From positions 1,255,189-1,319,188 of the forward strand of contig LSRY02000026.1 of NCBI GenBank assembly GCA_001643675.2: a DNA stretch of 64,000 nt, given 5' to 3'. The DNA comes from Monocercomonoides exilis. Its lineage: Eukaryota; Preaxostyla; Oxymonadida; Polymastigidae. Under the pieces are notes generated by a model that had not been told where the DNA came from, searched no databases, and worked only from the letters and a program-made list of their open reading frames with translations. Numbering within the stretch: the first letter of the stretch is position 1; each line of letters begins with the position of its first letter. Of the stretch, positions 58,914 to 64,000 are shown in pieces. A program made the position numbers and the translations under genes.

Positions 58914-59756
58914 AATACAAATAAAAATATAAACGAAAATGAAAAAATGAAAATAAATAAATATATGTTATAGACTTATATTTTCATCACATTTCAGTTT
59001 TCATTTCATTTATTTTTTCTGAATGGAAATAGATTCTTGGCAATGACACAATATTCTTTTTTGTGGATTACTGTGAGAGGGAACTGAAATTTGAATTTAA
59101 AAAGAAACATTTTTATTCACTTCTAAAATGATACAACAGTGTTTTTTCAAATAGTATCACCAAAGTGATAAAAGAAGATGAATGATTTCCCACTTAATTG
59201 AAGTTATTAAACTTTCAAATTTTCAATTCCTTCAAACAAATTTTCTGCTTTTTCGATTTCTAATATCATGAATTTCATTTTTCTATAATTTTCTTTTGTT
59301 AAAATATTCAAATGAAACAATCTTCATTAAAAAATGTTTACAAATATCTTCCGTAGTTTGGAAAAGTGACCTTCACATAAGTCAGTGCCATCAGTAACTT
59401 CACTGAAGTGTACTTATTCCACAGAATAATAACCTCAAAAATGTTAATTGAATTAAAACTATTTGAAAGTGAATGATCAGTTTGTTATGTATTATTAAAA
59501 AGCATCACAACTCTTTTGTATTTCGAGTAAAAAAAAACTTAAAAATTATTTAAATACAAATTCTTGTCTTCAAGTTTCAGAAAAAATCTTCGTCATTTTT
59601 CAAAGAGACCCTTTATCTGGTGTGTGCCGCTGATGTTAAAGTTATGCAATTAAAAATGTTAACTTTTTTGAAATAAAATCAAAATAAAATTTTTATTCAA
59701 TTTACTCAATAAATACAAAATTAATTAATGAATTAAAAAACAAATATTTCACATAT

Positions 59757-59943
59757 ACCTCTGCGACATGACAAGCTATAAAATCTTTTGTCAGTTACAA
59801 AAAATAAAAAATAAAAAATAAAATAAAATAAAATAAAATAAAATAAAATAAAATAAAATAAAATAAAATAAAATAAAATAAAATAAAATAAAATAAAATA
59901 AAATAAAATAAAATAAAATAAAATAAAATAAAATAAAATAAAA
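59757..59943 (+). repeat. TATACC head with (AAAAT)n tail, mirror copy
   Basis: Head ATACCTCTGCGACATGACAA at 59757, then A-rich units and about 25 AAAAT repeats. It differs from the left arm by about two units. Confidence 0.85.
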
Positions 59944-59991
59944 GGCATTCGTCAAATATCTATCAATAATGAATTAAAAAGGGAAAAGATA

Positions 59992-60062
59992 TGCATTAGC
60001 CGGGACTTGAACCCGGGTCGCTAGCTTGGAAGGCTAGCATGCTGCCCCTATACCACTAATGC
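59992..60062 (-). tRNA. tRNA-Gly (TCC), right-arm copy
   Basis: Identical inverted copy of the tRNA at 54780-54850, with the same 7-bp spacing to the transposon end at 60070. Confidence 0.97.
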
Positions 60063-60069
60063 CTTACTA

Positions 60070-62407
60070 GACCTTTGACGAATTTATCGGGTAATTTCGT
60101 TTTGATTCAATCAATTTGTTTTCTATTTTTCTATTTAGTGTTGACGTTCTCAATTCGGTATTTGATCTAACTTTTTTGATCTTGAATAAGCATATTATGG
60201 AAGTGATTTGATCGCTTTTTTGTGTTTTGTTCTTGTTGTTGTTGGTAGAAATTTTTTCATAAATCGAACAATAAGTTTGAATTGGTGTTATTAAGTGTGT
60301 TTCGTTTTTATTTGAACTGATTACTGAAATTCGTTTTAGTTCAGATGATTATTACAAGTGCAGTTTTGGAAGTTACTCGTCTAAACAAACATGATCGATT
60401 TTTAAAAATAATGTGAATGAAATATATTTTTATGACAATTCATTTTTTTATATTAATAACTTTTATCATTTCAAATTGGAGTGATTGTTTTTATGAGAAA
60501 AGTTTCTAATCAACAAAGCTGTTGAAAGAAAATTTTCATAAAAATTTTATATGATCTTTGTTCAAAAAAGCATTCATTAAAAAAAAAAAACAATTTGAAC
60601 AAAACCAAGTGTTTTTATTATTGTTGATATTGAAGTGAAAAATTCATAATAGCTTTGTATTTATATTTCAATTAATCATTTCGCTGGTTTAATAATAATT
60701 GAAGCGGACTCAGAATTTGAGTATTATGAGTCGCTGAAGATGAAGATGCAGAAGCTGATGATGAAGATGAAGAGGAAGTCGGAAAAACTGGAAAAGGAGC
60801 AGAAGAAGATAGCAAGAAAATGTTTGTTGATTTCCATTGCCCAGGGAGAAACCAATCAAGTGAGTGATCAGTTGATTGTGTATCTGGAATTTCTCTTTCT
60901 CTTTCTCTTTCCAATAAACAAACCCTTTCTTCTTCTCTTAGGCTCTCAAGCTGTTCTCTTTCTTCTTCTCTTCTGCTTATGGCATGATCAATGGAGACTA
61001 AATTCTGTGTTTGCCCTATAAATTAACAAAAAAAAATATGGTTAATGTGAATGTTCAAAAAATGTTTTAATTGAATAAAAAACAAAGTTATGGTTAATAT
61101 TTCAATTAGTAAACCTTCTCTTTGGGTTCCGAGAGAAGAAATTCTGGGTGCTGGCATATTTCCAGGATTCAATTTATTTTTGATTTTCGTGTTGTATCTT
61201 TCATTAGCAATCCGTTTTGCTTCTTTTTCTGTAAATAATCGTAAACCAAACTGTCTAAAAATCGTTGATTTGCTTCTTCGTCTTTTTTGTGAGAGGGTTT
61301 TGAAGAATGTGATAATTAGTGAGACAACAAGCAACAAAAAGTACTCTCCGATTTTTCAACATCGAAAGGCCAAGGATGACGAAAGACAGAGAATAATGTC
61401 TTAAGTCTTCCGAAAAAACGTTCAACAATAACCCTTTTGATGAAATTTCCTTTGTCCCAACTGGTTTGCTAATGACAGCCCCCAGCTCTGGTCTCGCACC
61501 CACATAAGCTGAATCTGCTAGTATTTTCGATCCTTCCATTTTGTCCTGGAACTTTGGATAGTGCTCTTTAAACACGCTGTAATCGTGTGTTGAACCTGTG
61601 TAAACCTCGCTTATTGTGCTCGCTGTTCCCATCCTTGGATTTACTCCAACTTCCACTTTAACGCAATAGTAATGATGCTTTCCACTATAGAACTTCTTTC
61701 CTTCCTTCAGTTTTCCTCCTGGTCTGCAAATAGGAATCACAGTGCAATCTAGCACAATCCCAACATCCTTCATTTCATCCAACCTGTCTTTGCGAAATGT
61801 TAGAAATAAATCTGCCAATTGGTGTTTGAGAGAAGATGTTATTGAATGTAACAATCTGTTAGTCGCACTTTGAGAATCGTAGAAAGGCGAAGCAATCGAA
61901 AAGGTTAGTGTTGGGGAACCATGATGCAAAAAATTCAGTAGCAAAAACAAATGCTCCTCCAAAGTGTTAATTGCTCTGTCCCTTCCACGGTGCTGAGGAG
62001 ATTCTTTTTGCAGTAGTGATAACAAGAGATCGAATTCATTTCTTGAAAACCCTGACAATCGAAAAAATGAGCGAGATGGATCTTCAAGTTTTTCGCAAGC
62101 TATTTCAATGATGGAACGTTGAACTTTTTCTGTTTTGATTTGAAGAGCTTTCGGCAAAACATTACGTTTTCAACACTTTCAAGAATGCTTTCAATGTTGA
62201 TTTGAGACATGATGTTCACTTATAAAAAGCGTTATAAACAATACCACCCATTAATTGAGGTTTTTTGAAGGATCATTTTCCCAACATTTGTTTTACTGGT
62301 TGTGAGAAATTCAATACGGTATTTTCTGAATCTAATTCGTATTATAAAAAACTTTTGTGAAAAAGAATCGACTTATGAAAATTGAATACATAAAATCGTC
62401 AAAGGTC
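60070..62407 (-). mobile_element. DDE_Tnp_4 transposon, inverted copy D'
   Basis: Mirror of 52421-54772 with the same terminal repeats. It is 14 bp shorter, from small deletions. Confidence 0.85.
60672..62210 (-). pseudogene. DDE_Tnp_4 transposase, copy D' (frameshifted)
   Basis: Mirror of 52620-54164. One-base losses shift the frame: an A is missing near 62163-62168 just after the start, another near 61435 (the run before GGGTTATT), others near 61260-61340. Each hits a homopolymer. The tail exon (60672-61015) is identical to copy D. Either a young pseudogene or uncorrected long-read errors. Confidence 0.85.
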
Positions 62408-62976
62408 TATTATAAGAGAACTTGATTGATTTGACTGGGTCGCGAAAATGTGACTCAATCAAATCGATTTTAGTCTGGTTTGTCGAATTTAACTAATTTT
62501 AATCGAATTTCCTCAATCTCACATGTTTTCAGCTTCGGAATTATCAATTAAATTTGTTTTGAGTGTTGTGATCTTAACTTTTTTGTTTTGTTGATTTCTT
62601 CGCCAATGTTTTTAGTTGTGTTTCAATATTTGGTATGTGTGTTTAATAGATATTATAAAAGCCATTTTGATCAGTTTTACACTTTTATCTATTTTTCATA
62701 CTATGTATTTATATCAAGTTTTTATGTATTTTTGCAAGGATTACCAACTTTTAAACAAATTAAACTACAGGAATAGTATATTTGAATGTATTTTTAAATA
62801 TTTGCATATATATGTGTTTGTTTCTATGTTCATTTTCATTCATTTCATATTTTCATTTTTATTTTAAGCTTTAAAGAGTTAATAACTATTTTCAATCAAA
62901 ATTTCAAATTTTTATTAAGTATGTTTAATAACAACAAAAACAAATATTTTCTGAAACATCAAAAGTGAACAGTCTA

Positions 62977-63406
62977 AACCGGATATAATCACGTCGAATA
63001 TAATCACATTCGTTTATAGTCACATTTTCGATGCACCAACATTTCAGACCAATATTTCATTCATTTTCAATAGCATATAATCACAGGGATGAAAATATAT
63101 AATCACATTTTTATCATTATGGGTGATTTTTTCAATGAAAAATCGATTTTTGATCAAAAATTTTAATTTTCGCTTTTTCTAAAATGTGCTCAAATAAGTC
63201 AAAATAATGTGTATTTATGAAAAAATTTGTTCAAGCAAGTGAAAAAGTGTATTTGTGTAGAATTTCCATAAATAAAAAAATCGACCCAAAATTAATTATT
63301 TCAAAAAGTAAATTTTATTTTTTTCTGTGTAAAGCTCATCGTGTGTAATCACAATCAGATATAGTCACAAAAAGTTGAGCAAAAACTGATGTGATTATAT
63401 CCGGTT
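62977..63406. mobile_element. MITE-like element with AACCGG ends, mirror copy
   Basis: Inverted copy of 51412-51846, with the same TA flanks and terminal sequences. Confidence 0.85.
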
Positions 63407-63469
63407 TAGAATGTATTGTGCGTATCAAAAAAGGTGATGAAGGTGAATGTTTATATAAAAAATAAGAAA

Positions 63470-64000
63470 AAACTCATTTTTGTTGGCTAAAAGTGATTGT
63501 AAAGGTGATTCACTTACTCTTTTTCTTTTCATCAAATAATGAACATGACGAAGAAGGAAAAGTTGAAGAAGAAGATTGTTGAAGAAGGCGAAGACTTTTC
63601 CATTGGTTCGGAATGAACCATGTGCCAACAACATTATTTCTTTCATCTTCAATTTCATCATTTTAACTATTCAACATAATAATTTCATTTCTTTTTCTTT
63701 TTCTTCAATAGAAATTTTCTTTTTCTTTTCCTTTTCTTCTTTTTCTTCTTCTTTCTCTTCTTTTTCACTATTTTGGGTTTGTTGGTCATCAGAATCACCT
63801 GAAAAGATAGTTATGGTTATTGAAATATGAAAAAGAAGAAATTAAACGTTATAAAGAATAATATGGGTAAAAAATAAAAAATCACGCCAGCTACTTCTGC
63901 AAGCAGAACTGAAATTCTAGAAGTTGGAGAGGCCTCTGGATTGAGTCTATTCTTAAGTTTAGCCCATTATCGATCGTTGACAAGTCTCCCCTTGCTTCTA
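63470..64000 (-). pseudogene. DDE_Tnp_4 transposase copy C', 3' part (cut by window end)
   Basis: Mirror of 50814-51343: tail exon with WFIPNQWK and SPLQSLLAN, the intron-like stretch, and the end of the core. Several one-base losses and a small rearrangement near 63965-63995 (AATGGGC for TATCGGGC; GGGGAG for GGAG on the coding strand). Confidence 0.8.

Larger units (their letters stand above)
57917..64000 (-). repeat. Right arm of giant palindrome (continues past the window)
   Basis: Inverted copy of 50814-56936. The inner ~2.8 kb is essentially identical in length apart from the TTTTA array. The outer part shows many one-base losses in homopolymers compared with the left arm. The window ends inside the arm. 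Confidence 0.95.

Noticed and set aside
59733-59948. ORF of repeated ILFYF units
   Set aside because: Translation of the (AAAAT)n array.
54780-60062. Two independent tRNA-Gly genes
   Set aside because: They are mirror copies created by the palindrome, with identical flanks, so they count as one duplicated locus.

Overview
The window is nuclear DNA of a unicellular eukaryote that I cannot place taxonomically. Evidence for this: intron-split genes with GT..AG junctions, eukaryotic tRNA genes without an encoded CCA, ubiquitin and ubiquitin-protease domains, and only eukaryotic-type DNA transposons. The background is very AT-rich and full of homopolymers and microsatellites. A few blocks stand out as GC-richer (16.1-20.0 kb, 24.9-29.5 kb, 33.8-38.4 kb) and carry coding-like frames. 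No rRNA, CRISPR or virus-like gene was seen.

Layout. 0.4-1.9 kb: decayed DDE_Tnp_4 (IS5/PIF-Harbinger-like) transposase, copy A, minus strand. 3.6-6.1 kb: charged coiled-coil coding remnants, minus strand. 7.3-7.5 kb: compact GC-rich, highly foldable segment, a candidate structured RNA. 7.5-13.4 kb: minus-strand multi-exon gene whose last large ORF fuses a ubiquitin-specific protease (USP) to a DDE-type transposase core; its first intron is invaded by a 1.86-kb foldback element with a perfect 8-bp target duplication. 16.1-20.0 kb: GC-rich plus-strand gene remnant with a ubiquitin-like domain and an alpha-2-macroglobulin-like stretch, in nearly unbroken frame but with many stop codons. 20-24.2 kb: AT-rich spacer with small inverted-repeat elements. 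24.2 kb: tRNA-Lys.

24.3-30.8 and 33.2-40.2 kb: two direct copies of a 6.5-7 kb pogo/Tigger-like transposon. Each carries a nearly identical 4.7-kb GC-rich cargo block plus a DDE_1 transposase (nearly complete in copy 2, ruined in copy 1). Between them lies DDE_Tnp_4 copy B. 44.9-47.5 kb: hAT transposase, minus strand. 47.9-49.9 kb: dense small inverted repeats.

50.8-64.0 kb: a giant palindrome with arms of at least 6.08 kb around a 980-bp unique centre. Each arm holds DDE_Tnp_4 copies C and D, small inverted-repeat elements, a tRNA-Gly and an (AAAAT/ATTTT)n array. Copy D in the left arm is intact: 481 codons, one 99-bp intron, terminal inverted repeats and a TA target duplication.

Three themes recur. 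(1) Many frames are broken by stop codons but seldom by frameshifts. (2) Transposon ends sit a few bases upstream of tRNA genes. (3) Host-like domains (a USP, the Ser-rich cargo) are physically joined to transposases.
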